Below are positions 27,142 to 39,925 of a stretch of DNA of 64,000 nt, in pieces. Made by a program: the position numbers and the translations under genes. The notes beneath the pieces were generated by a model that was not told where the DNA came from, did not search any database, and was given only the letters and a program-made list of their open reading frames with translations. The DNA comes from an uncultured Erythrobacter sp. (lineage in GTDB: Bacteria > Pseudomonadota > Alphaproteobacteria > Sphingomonadales > Sphingomonadaceae): NCBI RefSeq assembly GCF_947497915.1, contig NZ_CANMIJ010000002.1, forward strand, positions 806,001-870,000, in the 5' to 3' direction. Position 1 is the stretch's first letter. The number at the start of each line of letters is the position of its first letter.

Positions 27142-27755
27142 TCGTCATCGGTGTTTTGCGGCACAGAGAATGTGCCTGTCACGCGGCCCCTAGTGCTGCC
27201 TTCTTCACCGCCAGCGCTCGACCCGCCAGATGGGTTGCCATCGACGCTGGAATTGCCGGTGCGCAGATCAATTACAAGCCGTCCGCCATTGAGCGTGTCT
27301 GTGCCCCGGCGCAGGCTAACATCGCCAGCCATGGTTATGATCCGGCGGTTGAAATCATAGATCGCAACGCCGCCGCTGGCGCGTTCATTCCCGCGCGTCA
27401 CGACAACGCCGCCCGTCGCGGTAATGCGTTGAATATCAAGCGAGCCTGTGTCGGTGTAATTAACCAGCATCCGGTCTGCCCGAACGGTTAGGCCAGACTG
27501 CTTCACCGTCACTCCGCCTGACAGAGCGACCCGGTTTTGGCGATCCTGTAGATCGATTGAGCCCGCGTTATAACTGACCGGCGCATTGGTGTTGTGCGAG
27601 GCGATGCCTTGCGCCTGAAGCCCGATCCCGCCAGCCACTGCCAGTGTCAGCGCAAACCCGCCTGCCATCCAGCCAAAGGCGATTTTGGCAAGATGCGGTT
27701 TTGCCGGAGTGCCCGCAGTTGTGAGAGCACTCGAAGTGTCAGCGTGTTTCGTCAT
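27135..27755 (-). CDS. lptA: LPS transport periplasmic protein LptA (OstA-like)
   Basis: 206 residues. A membrane/signal segment (about 25-48) is followed by an OstA-N beta-jellyroll (SYNAGSIDLQDRQNRVALSGGVTVKQSGLTVRADRMLVNYTD .. ARG- and Gly-turn repeats .. NRRIITMAGDVSLRRGTDTLNGGRLVIDL), then a Gly/Ser-rich disordered tail. LptA bridges the periplasm and carries LPS from LptC to LptD. Its ATG overlaps lptC by four bases. lptB, which usually follows, is absent here: the gene instead meets the sugar transferase tail to tail. Confidence 0.88.
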   Translation of the reverse strand: MTKHADTSSALTTAGTPAKPHLAKIAFGWMAGGFALTLAVAGGIGLQAQGIASHNTNAPVSYNAGSIDLQDRQNRVALSGGVTVKQSGLTVRADRMLVNYTDTGSLDIQRITATGGVVVTRGNERASGGVAIYDFNRRIITMAGDVSLRRGTDTLNGGRLVIDLRTGNSSVDGNPSGGSSAGGEEGSTRGRVTGTFSVPQNTDDDQ

Positions 27756-28417
27756 GGCATCCTCAACTGGCCAGGGATCATCGTAAGATTGGCATTGCCC
27801 TCAAGCGTGACAGTGCGCGCGTCAAGATCGGCGCGCAGCGAATTTGCTGAAAAGCTTCCCGCAGGAACCTGTCCTTCGACACCGTCATCGCCGACGATAG
27901 TACGGCTCTTCAGATTGATGGCAACGCCGCGCGCATTCATGAAATATCCGTCTGCCGCCGTCAGTTGAACCGCGCCGTCTACATCGACAATTTCAGTGTT
28001 CAAATCATAGGAGCCGCCCGGCGCAGTCAGGCGTGCAGGCCCGTCGCTGAGCAGCAATTGCGCGACGAGATCGTCCATCCGCACCAATCCTTCGGCGGCG
28101 GAGCGTTGGACTGCATCACCAGCAGTTACGGAAAAAGGGCGGCCATCATTATCGCGCCCGCGATACATCGCGTTGTCGACGCTGAGCCGTTCATCGATGA
28201 CGGAAACCTCATTGCGGTCGAGCAGAAAGCTGACCTCGCCGCGCGGCGATAGCGGAGTGATTACCATCAAAGCGGCCATGATACCGACACCAACGGGCAA
28301 AGCACGGGCTAAAAATCCGACGAGTTTATCATGCGAACCGCCGGGCGCGGCAAAGTGCTGACGCTTACCGCGCAGTGCCTTTGCTTCACTCGTTTCTATG
28401 CGTCGGTTGCTGCCCAT
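27752..28417 (-). CDS. lptC: LPS export ABC transporter periplasmic protein LptC
   Basis: 221 residues with one N-terminal membrane helix (about 33-54) and a periplasmic beta-jellyroll (DNAMYRGRDNDGRPFSVTAGDAVQR .. YDLNTEIVDVDGAVQLTAADGYFMNARGVAINLKSRTIVGDDGVEG), matching LptC of alphaproteobacteria. It receives LPS from LptBFG and hands it to LptA. It is placed between rnd (24-base gap) and lptA (4-base overlap) in one operon. Confidence 0.88.
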   Translation of the reverse strand: MGSNRRIETSEAKALRGKRQHFAAPGGSHDKLVGFLARALPVGVGIMAALMVITPLSPRGEVSFLLDRNEVSVIDERLSVDNAMYRGRDNDGRPFSVTAGDAVQRSAAEGLVRMDDLVAQLLLSDGPARLTAPGGSYDLNTEIVDVDGAVQLTAADGYFMNARGVAINLKSRTIVGDDGVEGQVPAGSFSANSLRADLDARTVTLEGNANLTMIPGQLRMP

Positions 28418-28441
28418 GATGGTTCTTTAATCCGACCTAGA

Positions 28442-29062
28442 TTACGCGTGGCTGAAAATGTCGTGATCGGCCCATCCCGCCATGTCGAGGCGGGCACGGG
28501 TCGGAAGGAAGTCGAAACAAGCCTGCGCCATTTCCATCCGGCCTTCGCGTTCGAGCCGGATGATCAGTTCGTCTCGCATCCGGTGAAGAAAGCGCACATC
28601 GGATGCCGCATAGTCACGTTGAGCCTCGTTGAGCACAGGGCCGCCCCAGTCGGAGCTTTGCTGCTGCTTTGAAATGCTTTCACCCAGCAATTCATCGACG
28701 AGGTTTTTGAGCCCGTGCCGATCGGTGTAGGTTCGCACCAGTTTACTGGCGATCTTTGTGCAAAATACTGGCCCTGCTTCTACGCCCAGATAATACTCAA
28801 TCGCAGCCAGATCGAACCGGCCAAAGTGATAGAGTTTCGTCCGGCTCTGATCGGCCAGAATGCGGGTCAGATTGGGCGCATCGTAATCGCTGCCGGGGGA
28901 AAAGCGCACAAGGTGCTCGTCGCCCGAACCATCGCTGATCTGAACCACGCACAGCCTGTCACGGTGAGTGATCAGGCCCATGGTCTCTGTATCAACGGCA
29001 AGGTCAGATGTGCCCTCGAGCACGCCATCGGGAAGGTCTTCTTCGTGGAAATGAACTGTCAT
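28442..29062 (-). CDS. rnd: Short ribonuclease D (DEDD 3'-5' exonuclease)
   Basis: 206 residues from ATG 29062. DEDDy catalytic residues are visible: Asp24 and Glu26 (AVDTETMGL), Asp84 (GRFDLAAIEYYL), Tyr151 and Asp155 (RDYAASDVRFLH). The HRDC domain of E. coli RNase D is missing, as in the short alphaproteobacterial form. It trims 3' ends of tRNA and other structured RNAs. It is the first gene of the rnd-lptC-lptA operon and divergent from ung across a 103-base gap. Confidence 0.92.
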   Translation of the reverse strand: MTVHFHEEDLPDGVLEGTSDLAVDTETMGLITHRDRLCVVQISDGSGDEHLVRFSPGSDYDAPNLTRILADQSRTKLYHFGRFDLAAIEYYLGVEAGPVFCTKIASKLVRTYTDRHGLKNLVDELLGESISKQQQSSDWGGPVLNEAQRDYAASDVRFLHRMRDELIIRLEREGRMEMAQACFDFLPTRARLDMAGWADHDIFSHA

Positions 29063-29165
29063 AGGGCGCAGCCCTACGCGACAAGTGTGTGGAGGGAAAG
29101 AGGGGGATAGCGACAAAGCGCCGTGTGGCGCGCAGCCATCGCGTGGGTGTAGCCTCGATTGCGAG

Positions 29166-29855
29166 ATGACGAGTGACGCAATCCCCGAAAGCTGGCGCGC
29201 TGCGCTGGAGCCTGCCTTGGCCACGCCGGAAGCGCGCAAGCTGGGCGGCTGGCTGCGGGCTGAGGAGGAAGCGGGTAAGGTGATCTATCCGCCGCGCGGC
29301 ACGCGGCTGACGGCTCTGGCACTCACGCCGCTGGACCAGGTGCGCGTCGTGATCCTCGGGCAAGATCCCTATCATGGGCCGGGTCAGGCGCATGGCCTCG
29401 CATTCTCGGTGCAGGACGGGGTGAAAGTGCCGCCGTCGCTGGTGAATATGTTCAAAGAGCTGGAGAGCGATCTTGGCATTGCAGCGCCTGCCCACGGCAA
29501 TCTGACGCGCTGGGCGGAACAAGGCGTGCTGCTGCTCAACAACACATTGACGGTGGAGGCTGCGCAAGCCGGCAGCCATGCGGGGCGCGGCTGGGACGCG
29601 GTTACCGACGCGGCTGTTGCTGCCGTGGCGGAGCGCGGTGATCCCACTGTGTTCATCCTATGGGGCAGCCACGCAGCGAAGAAAGCAGGGCGCATCGGCG
29701 CGCTTGGCCGGAGTGATCAGCATTTGGTTCTCAAGGCCCCGCACCCAAGCCCGCTATCATCCTATCGCGGGTTCTTCGGTTCAAAGCCTTACAGCCAGGC
29801 GAATGCCTTTCTGGAAAGCCATGGACGCGGCGCGATTGATTGGAGGCTCGATTGA
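29166..29855 (+). CDS. ung: Uracil-DNA glycosylase (family 1)
   Basis: 229 residues from ATG 29166. Water-activating motif GQDPYHGPGQAHG (65-77) with Asp67, the uracil-stacking and specificity LLLNNTLTVE segment, and the DNA-intercalation loop HPSPLSSYRGF. It removes uracil from DNA to start base-excision repair. The frame is open 81 bases further upstream but with no ribosome site. Its stop overlaps the TTG start of the next gene. Confidence 0.97.
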   Translation: MTSDAIPESWRAALEPALATPEARKLGGWLRAEEEAGKVIYPPRGTRLTALALTPLDQVRVVILGQDPYHGPGQAHGLAFSVQDGVKVPPSLVNMFKELESDLGIAAPAHGNLTRWAEQGVLLLNNTLTVEAAQAGSHAGRGWDAVTDAAVAAVAERGDPTVFILWGSHAAKKAGRIGALGRSDQHLVLKAPHPSPLSSYRGFFGSKPYSQANAFLESHGRGAIDWRLD

Positions 29856-30184
29856 CCGAAGAGGAAGCCAAAGCCGCGCTGATCACTCGGAAACAGGAAT
29901 TGGACGAGGAAGACCGTATCTCGGATGAGGCCCGCGCGCCCGTAACCTTGCAACAGGATAGCGTTGGGCGGCTTTCGCGGATGGACGCGATGCAGCAACA
30001 GGCGATGGCTCAGGCGCAGGAACGCCGCCGCGCCGCCGAGCGTACACGGATCAGCGCGGCGCTAACGCGGATCGACGAAGGCGAATGGGGTTACTGCGCC
30101 CGCTGCGGCGAAGAGATCGCGGAAAAGCGGCTCGAGCACGATCCAAGCGTAACGACATGTGTGGGGTGTGCGAGCAGGGGTTAG
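29852..30184 (+). CDS. DksA/TraR-type C4 zinc-finger protein
   Basis: 110 residues. I choose TTG 29852-29854 as the start because GGAGG (29842-29846) is spaced ideally before it and the codon overlaps the ung TGA (TTGA). The N-terminal coiled coil (about 1-75) is followed by Cys82-x2-Cys85 (YCARCGEEI) and Cys103-x2-Cys106 (TTCVGCASRG). DksA-like proteins enter the RNA polymerase secondary channel with ppGpp. This short form resembles TraR/YbiI rather than full DksA. Translational coupling to a repair gene is unusual. Alternative starts upstream would overlap ung more. Confidence 0.85.
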   Translation: MTEEEAKAALITRKQELDEEDRISDEARAPVTLQQDSVGRLSRMDAMQQQAMAQAQERRRAAERTRISAALTRIDEGEWGYCARCGEEIAEKRLEHDPSVTTCVGCASRG

Positions 30185-30194
30185 AGCGCTGGCG

Positions 30195-30689
30195 CTATAA
30201 GTAGGACAGCACGAAATCCGCTCGCGCTTCGGGGGAGGTTTTGGGCACTTCGACATAGTCGATGTTCATGGCAATCAAATCTCGTTCGATCCTGTCTGCC
30301 TCTTCGATTGCGACAGCCATTGATAGCCGCCGTTCAGCAGTGTTGACGAAAATTTCCGGCCAAGGCGGCACATAAAACACCGGCTGGGTGAACGAAAAAT
30401 CATCAGGCAACAGACTTTCCAATGGCACTTTGTTCCGCGCAGCAAAGCCAGACAAAGCGTCGAACAATCCGCGATCGAAAAACGTCGGGCGTTTCGCATC
30501 CGAATATTCTTCGAGATCGGCCTTCGACTGCTTGATAACAGCGTCGATGAAGCTGTTGAGGTCGTCCCATGGGGGCGACCCACCGGAGCGGATGATCCGC
30601 AAGCCGGGCTCCTCGACAACATCAAAACCGCGCTTGGACAGAACACCGATCAAGGTCGACTTCCCGCCGCTTGAGCAGCCGGTTACCAA
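30195..30689 (-). CDS. AAA_28-type ATP/GTP-binding protein with uncertain start
   Basis: At least 164 residues. The P-loop TGCSSGGKSTL lies at the very N-terminus of the TTG-initiated frame (30687-30689), leaving almost no room for the preceding strand. A better ribosome site GGAG (30712-30715) points to position 30702-30704, which is ATC, in frame, giving five more residues (ITNRH). Downstream are SYDA/EEYSDAKRPTFFDRGL (a Walker-B-like DRG) and IERDLIAMNIDYVEVPKTSPEARADFVLSYL, the AAA_28 kinase-like pattern. Function unknown; possibly a small nucleotide- or metabolite-kinase. It lies just downstream of the porin gene on the same strand. Confidence 0.8.
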   Translation of the reverse strand: MVTGCSSGGKSTLIGVLSKRGFDVVEEPGLRIIRSGGSPPWDDLNSFIDAVIKQSKADLEEYSDAKRPTFFDRGLFDALSGFAARNKVPLESLLPDDFSFTQPVFYVPPWPEIFVNTAERRLSMAVAIEEADRIERDLIAMNIDYVEVPKTSPEARADFVLSYL

Positions 30690-30716
30690 ATGCCGATTGG
30701 TGATTCAGCGTCTCCG

Positions 30717-32063
30717 TTAAAACTCGGTGGTCAGCCGTCCGCCCACCGTCACGCCGGTGTCACGAAACGCAATTGCGCTATCGACGACTTGCACGTTTGC
30801 GGTGAGGCCAAAGCCTTTGGCGAATTGATAGGTGTAGAACGCTTCCACGCCCTGCTCATCTTCGATGCCAAGCCGGAATGCGATGTCATCGACCAATTCG
30901 TCTGTTAGCGAATATCGGAAATAGGCGAGGCCAAACCGGTCCTGCGGGCGTTTGCGCGGGTTGCCCGAAATGCCGAAATAGCCCGAGTAATCGAGGAAAG
31001 TCGGATCGCCGGTAGATGCCTGAAAACGGGCCAGAATGCCCCAGCCTTTGCCGCGCGCTTCAGGATACATTTTGAGGAACTGATACGCTGAAAGCTGGAT
31101 TGCTAGCTCACCACTTTCATTGCCGAATGTGCCAATGGGTTGCGGCGGCGGAGTGAGCGCGCGCGGCAGAATATCGACCGCGAAACTGTCCCGTGTGGAG
31201 CCGACTAATGCGAGGTTCACGACGCCCGGCAATTTATTGACGGTCGTCCGTACTGCCGCCGATGCGAGAAAGCCTACGCCGCTTTCAAAACCTGTTTCAA
31301 ATCCGGTCCGCTGATATTGGCTGTCGGGATCGAACACCCATAGGCGGTAGATCATTTTGCCCTTGGGCACTTGCAGCGCGACGCCTGTCAGAGTGTTGGG
31401 CACGACCGCCGTTGGCGGCAAAGCAAGGCCAAGGTTCTGGAACCCGAAATGTCCGTCACTCGCTACAATCGGCAGCTGACCGGATATATCGAGCACATTG
31501 ATCTTGCCCGCCTCCAGAGTGGTGCCGTCTTTCCATTTGTATTCGATGCTGGCGGACAGATCGAAATCACCTGCCCCTTCAGGCCGGAACAGAGCCGTGT
31601 TGCCAGGGATCAGACCAATTTCACCGTTCGAACTTTTGTCCCAGGTGTATTCCGGGCGGATCTTAATCGTCAGATTGTCGCTGCCGCCGTAATAGCTGCC
31701 GCGCACTTCGAGATAGCCATCAATCCGGCCAGAATATCGCGCAAGACTTCGCGCATCACCGACAACCGGGACATCGACAAAGTGCGACGCAACAACGCGC
31801 AAGTCGACTGGCTTGGGCGGAGGCGGGGCAGGCGGCGTTTTTGCAGGCGGAGCGGCTGGCGCGGTCGCATCTTGCGGCACGTTTGCTGCTTCAACCGGGC
31901 CGATGACTGCGTCCGAAGTCGCAAGCTCAAAAGTTTCGGCGGTGAATTCCTCGTCCACTGGCGCGTTGGTCAGCGTGTCGGCAAAAGCCGGAGCGGCGGC
32001 GATAAGCGCGGCCGCGCTGACAGCATATTGCATGCGAGTGCGCAGGCTTTTGGAAAGCTTCAC
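30717..32063 (-). CDS. OprB-like carbohydrate-selective porin with Pro-rich N-terminal linker
   Basis: 448 residues. The signal peptide cleaves near AFA (residue 29). An acidic stretch and a Pro/Ala linker (about 65-87, APAAPPAKTPPAPPPPKPV) precede the OprB barrel (DGYLEVRGSYYGGSDNLTIKIRPEYTWDKSS .. FGGNESGELAIQLS-like strands .. GGRLTTEF), which ends in Phe. The Pro-rich linker is an addition to the family layout and may reach into the periplasm. It forms an outer-membrane channel for sugars or other small solutes. The gene is preceded by a 221-base gap after the gltD end. Confidence 0.85.
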   Translation of the reverse strand: MKLSKSLRTRMQYAVSAAALIAAAPAFADTLTNAPVDEEFTAETFELATSDAVIGPVEAANVPQDATAPAAPPAKTPPAPPPPKPVDLRVVASHFVDVPVVGDARSLARYSGRIDGYLEVRGSYYGGSDNLTIKIRPEYTWDKSSNGEIGLIPGNTALFRPEGAGDFDLSASIEYKWKDGTTLEAGKINVLDISGQLPIVASDGHFGFQNLGLALPPTAVVPNTLTGVALQVPKGKMIYRLWVFDPDSQYQRTGFETGFESGVGFLASAAVRTTVNKLPGVVNLALVGSTRDSFAVDILPRALTPPPQPIGTFGNESGELAIQLSAYQFLKMYPEARGKGWGILARFQASTGDPTFLDYSGYFGISGNPRKRPQDRFGLAYFRYSLTDELVDDIAFRLGIEDEQGVEAFYTYQFAKGFGLTANVQVVDSAIAFRDTGVTVGGRLTTEF

Positions 32064-32284
32064 GGCTTCGATCCCTCTCTATTCGGCAGCATCATTAAGT
32101 CATGATCCCGCCTCTTCGTCCAACTTGACTTCAACCATTCACACCGCGCCGGGTCAAGTAAAGACAAAATAGAGATTTAACATAGATAGATCATATGGTT
32201 GCGATCAAGTTTACTCATCCCTTTAAGCATCGAAAGATGTAAAGTTGCCTCAACCGCACAGGTGCATTGCGATGGTCTGAGCGA

Positions 32285-33721
32285 TTAGCGGGGCAGCTCG
32301 CTGACGCCCATCAGCGCTTCGTCCACGCTGCGCGCACATTGGCGGCCCTCGCGGATGGCCCATACGACGAGGCTTTGCCCGCGCCGCATATCACCGCATG
32401 CAAAGACGCCCGGAACGCTAGTGGCATAGTCATCCTCGTTCGCGTCCACATTGCCGCGGCCGGTCAGATCGACGCCTGCCTGTTCGAGCAAGCCAGCCTT
32501 TTTCGGTCCGACAAAACCCATGGCAAGCAGGATCAGATCGGCTTCGATGGTAAAGGCGCTGCCTTCCACTTCCTGCATCTGGCCGTCTTTCCATTCGACG
32601 CGCGCGCATTCGAGGCCGGTGACTTTCTCACCATCACCGACAACGCGTTTGGTCAGGACGGCCCAGTCGCGGTCCACGCCCTCTTCATGGCTAGACGAAG
32701 TGCGCAGTTTCAGCGGCCAATCCGGCCAAGTCAGGGCCTTGTCTTCCTTTTCAGGAGGCTTGGGCATGATTTCTAGCTGTGTGACGCTTTTCGCGCCTTG
32801 GCGATTGGATGTGCCGACGCAGTCGCTACCGGTGTCGCCGCCGCCGATCACAACGACATTTTTGCCGGTTGCAAGCAAGCTGCCGCGCGGCGCTGCGCGC
32901 ACTTCATCATCGCCTGCATTGCGTTTGTTCTGCTGAGTGAGGAATTCCATCGCGAGCCGAACGCCATTCATTTCGGCCCCGGGAATTGCGAGCGGACGGG
33001 CATCCTCGGAGCCGCCCGAGAGCACGACTGCGTCAAAGTTTTCTTGCAGACTTTTGAAGGAGACATCTACGCCGATTTCCTTGCTGGTGCGGAATTCAAC
33101 GCCTTCAGCTTCCATCTGCATGCAGCGGCGGCTGATCAGATGCTTTTCCATTTTGAAGTCGGGGATGCCGTAACGCAGCAATCCGCCCACGCGGTCGCTC
33201 TTTTCAAACAAAGTAACACTGTGCCCGGCGCGCGCGAGTTGCTGCGCGCAGGCCATGCCAGCGGGGCCGGAACCGACGACGGCGACGGATTTGCCGGTCT
33301 TTTTCTCCGGCACTTGCGGTGCGACCCAGCCTTCGTCCCATCCGCGGTCAATAATCGCGGCTTCGATGCTTTTGATCGTGACTGGCTGATCAACGATGTT
33401 GAGCGTGCAGCTTGCCTCGCACGGAGCGGGGCAAATGCGGCCTGTAAATTCTGGGAAATTGTTGGTCGAATGCAGCACGTCGAGCGCGTTCTTCCAGTCG
33501 TTTTCATAGACCAGATGGTTCCAGTCCGGGATCATATTGTTTACCGGGCATCCGTTGTGACAATACGGAATGCCGCAATCCATGCAGCGCGAAGCTTGCG
33601 AAGACAGCGTCGCATCGTCCGGCTGTATGACGAATTCGCGGTAATTGTTCAGGCGCTCTTTGGGATCGAGATAATCCCGCTCGCGCCGATCAAGTTCGAG
33701 AAATCCGGTGTCTTTGCCCAT
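32285..33721 (-). CDS. gltD: Glutamate synthase (NADPH) small subunit
   Basis: 478 residues from ATG 33721 ([17 protein letters not shown]). N-terminal Cys motifs for two 4Fe-4S clusters ([15 protein letters not shown] and [12 protein letters not shown]), an FAD-binding [18 protein letters not shown], and an NADPH-binding [20 protein letters not shown]. It feeds electrons from NADPH to GltB. It follows gltB by 11 bases. A longer frame opening at 33844 lies inside gltB and is not used. Confidence 0.96.
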   Translation of the reverse strand: MGKDTGFLELDRRERDYLDPKERLNNYREFVIQPDDATLSSQASRCMDCGIPYCHNGCPVNNMIPDWNHLVYENDWKNALDVLHSTNNFPEFTGRICPAPCEASCTLNIVDQPVTIKSIEAAIIDRGWDEGWVAPQVPEKKTGKSVAVVGSGPAGMACAQQLARAGHSVTLFEKSDRVGGLLRYGIPDFKMEKHLISRRCMQMEAEGVEFRTSKEIGVDVSFKSLQENFDAVVLSGGSEDARPLAIPGAEMNGVRLAMEFLTQQNKRNAGDDEVRAAPRGSLLATGKNVVVIGGGDTGSDCVGTSNRQGAKSVTQLEIMPKPPEKEDKALTWPDWPLKLRTSSSHEEGVDRDWAVLTKRVVGDGEKVTGLECARVEWKDGQMQEVEGSAFTIEADLILLAMGFVGPKKAGLLEQAGVDLTGRGNVDANEDDYATSVPGVFACGDMRRGQSLVVWAIREGRQCARSVDEALMGVSELPR

Positions 33722-33732
33722 GGCTTTTACCC

Positions 33733-38373
<4,641 letters not shown>

Positions 38374-38536
38374 GGCAAAAAATCCGTTCTGTCAGATGCC
38401 GGAGCCAAAGACCCGCGCGGGGTCGATGCAGCGGCAGAATGTCGTGCGCACTCAGCCAAAGGGCGAAAGCGCGCATCGTTTCGACATCCTATTGCCGAGG
38501 GAATCGTTTTTTTGCAACCGCGAAGAGCGAAGTTTT

Positions 38537-38578
38537 GTTACGCATACCTAAGCATGAACTTGTCGTTTCATGCGTAAC
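38537..38578. promoter_or_regulatory. 9-bp inverted repeat in the gltB upstream region
   Basis: GTTACGCAT (38537-38545) and ATGCGTAAC (38570-38578) are exact inverted arms 24 bases apart, about 165 bases before the gltB ATG. Inner arms CATGAAC/TTTCATG add partial symmetry. It is a candidate operator for a nitrogen or amino-acid regulator (two half-sites on separate helix faces); I see no sigma-54 GG-N10-GC element. Confidence 0.35.
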
Positions 38579-38629
38579 TAGATTCGCTTCAGCCGAATTG
38601 ATGTCGATTGAGGCATTGGGGCCGCGCAA

Positions 38630-39919
38630 TTATGCTGCACCGCGCAAATCCTGCAATTTGGCGAGCGCATCGCGTAGCTCACGGGTCGTGTCCCGCAGGG
38701 CGTCGGCATTTTTGCCGCTCATCTGCGGGTCTGCATCAAAGCCGTCACCCGTAAACAATGTCAGCGCCTTTAGCGCTTCGGCGAGGGCAGCATCGCTGCG
38801 CGGCGACTGGGTGGAGCCGGGGCGTTTGTGCTCGGCATCCTGATGATCGTGCAAGGCGGCAGCAAAGCGTTCGACCATGTGGACAAGGCTGAGCTCCTGC
38901 ACGGGCGCCTGACGCAGTTTTTCAAGAGCGGTGGGAGCGGATGGGGCAATGCGCGCGGCGAGCGGGGTTGGCGCGCGGCGCTCTTCTGCGGCTGGTTCAG
39001 GCTCGGTCTCGGGTGCTTCATCTACGGTCTCTGCGGCGGTGTCTTCAGCAACGCCTGCATCAGGTTCCTCAACCCACACGCCGTTGCGGCCCGGAGTTTC
39101 TGCGAACTGCGCCAGATCAAGCGCGCGCGGTTTGGTTTCCGTGTCTTTTGGGGGGGAAGTTTCGGCAATCGCTTCGCAGGTCCGCTCCATCGCGGCCTGA
39201 TAATCGCGCCGTGTAAAGCGCAGTGCGGGCTCACCGCTGTCCTCGTTCGCGCTTTGCAAATCAGCCGGATCGGCATCATAGCCGCGCTGTGACAGCTCGC
39301 CCAATGTTGGCCCGCGCGCTGCTACGGTTTCGATGCTTGCTTCGATGTCTTCGGCGGCCTCACAAATTTGGTCTTCGCCCAAAACAAGGAGATCGTCGTC
39401 GCTAAGCGTGTCGTCGCTTTCTTCGGTCTCAGCGGGAGTCGTTGCTGTATCGAGAGGCGCATCGAGGTAGTCGCTGCCAAGGTCGGTAGCCGGGTCAATC
39501 GGCTGAATGTGTCGCGTTACAAAGCCCGCAAGTGGCCCCGATTGACCAACCGCTGAGAAGCGGCGCTTGAAAGCAATTGCGGCAATTGCAGCAATTGCGC
39601 CGATAACGAGAGCGGCAAGCGCGGCCAAAACGAAACCGGCTTTGCTGCCAAGGCCTGATAGCCCGACATTCGCGGCGCTTTGTAAAATGCTGGAGGCTGG
39701 CAAAACGAGCACGCTAAGCGCGCCAAGAGCGGCACCCCAAATCGCGATGAGCGGAACAAACAGGCGGTGGTTGGCGATGGACGGTTTGCGACGGCCACGG
39801 CGTTTGGCGCGTGATGCTGTTTTGTCTGCGCTGGCTTCGCGTGCGACTTCTTCGGACGCATCTTGCGGATCCTGCGCTGAGGATCGGATGTTCGCAAACC
39901 GCTGTCGTAAAGCCTGCAT
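38630..39919 (-). CDS. Two-TM protein of unknown function with Ala/Glu-rich cytoplasmic tail
   Basis: 429 residues. A basic N-terminus (KTASRAKRRGRRK) is followed by two membrane helices (about 53-75 and 94-117). A long, acidic, low-complexity tail follows (DDTLSDDDLLVLGEDQICEAAEDIEAS), with a semi-conserved LRFTRRDYQAAMERTCEAIAE and a helical C-terminus (LVHMVERFAAALHDHQDAEH .. TRELRDALAKLQDLRG). No domain recognised. It starts 6 bases after the glycosyltransferase gene on the same strand, so it may act with it in envelope polysaccharide work. Confidence 0.75.
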   Translation of the reverse strand: MQALRQRFANIRSSAQDPQDASEEVAREASADKTASRAKRRGRRKPSIANHRLFVPLIAIWGAALGALSVLVLPASSILQSAANVGLSGLGSKAGFVLAALAALVIGAIAAIAAIAFKRRFSAVGQSGPLAGFVTRHIQPIDPATDLGSDYLDAPLDTATTPAETEESDDTLSDDDLLVLGEDQICEAAEDIEASIETVAARGPTLGELSQRGYDADPADLQSANEDSGEPALRFTRRDYQAAMERTCEAIAETSPPKDTETKPRALDLAQFAETPGRNGVWVEEPDAGVAEDTAAETVDEAPETEPEPAAEERRAPTPLAARIAPSAPTALEKLRQAPVQELSLVHMVERFAAALHDHQDAEHKRPGSTQSPRSDAALAEALKALTLFTGDGFDADPQMSGKNADALRDTTRELRDALAKLQDLRGAA

Positions 39920-39925
39920 TTTGAC

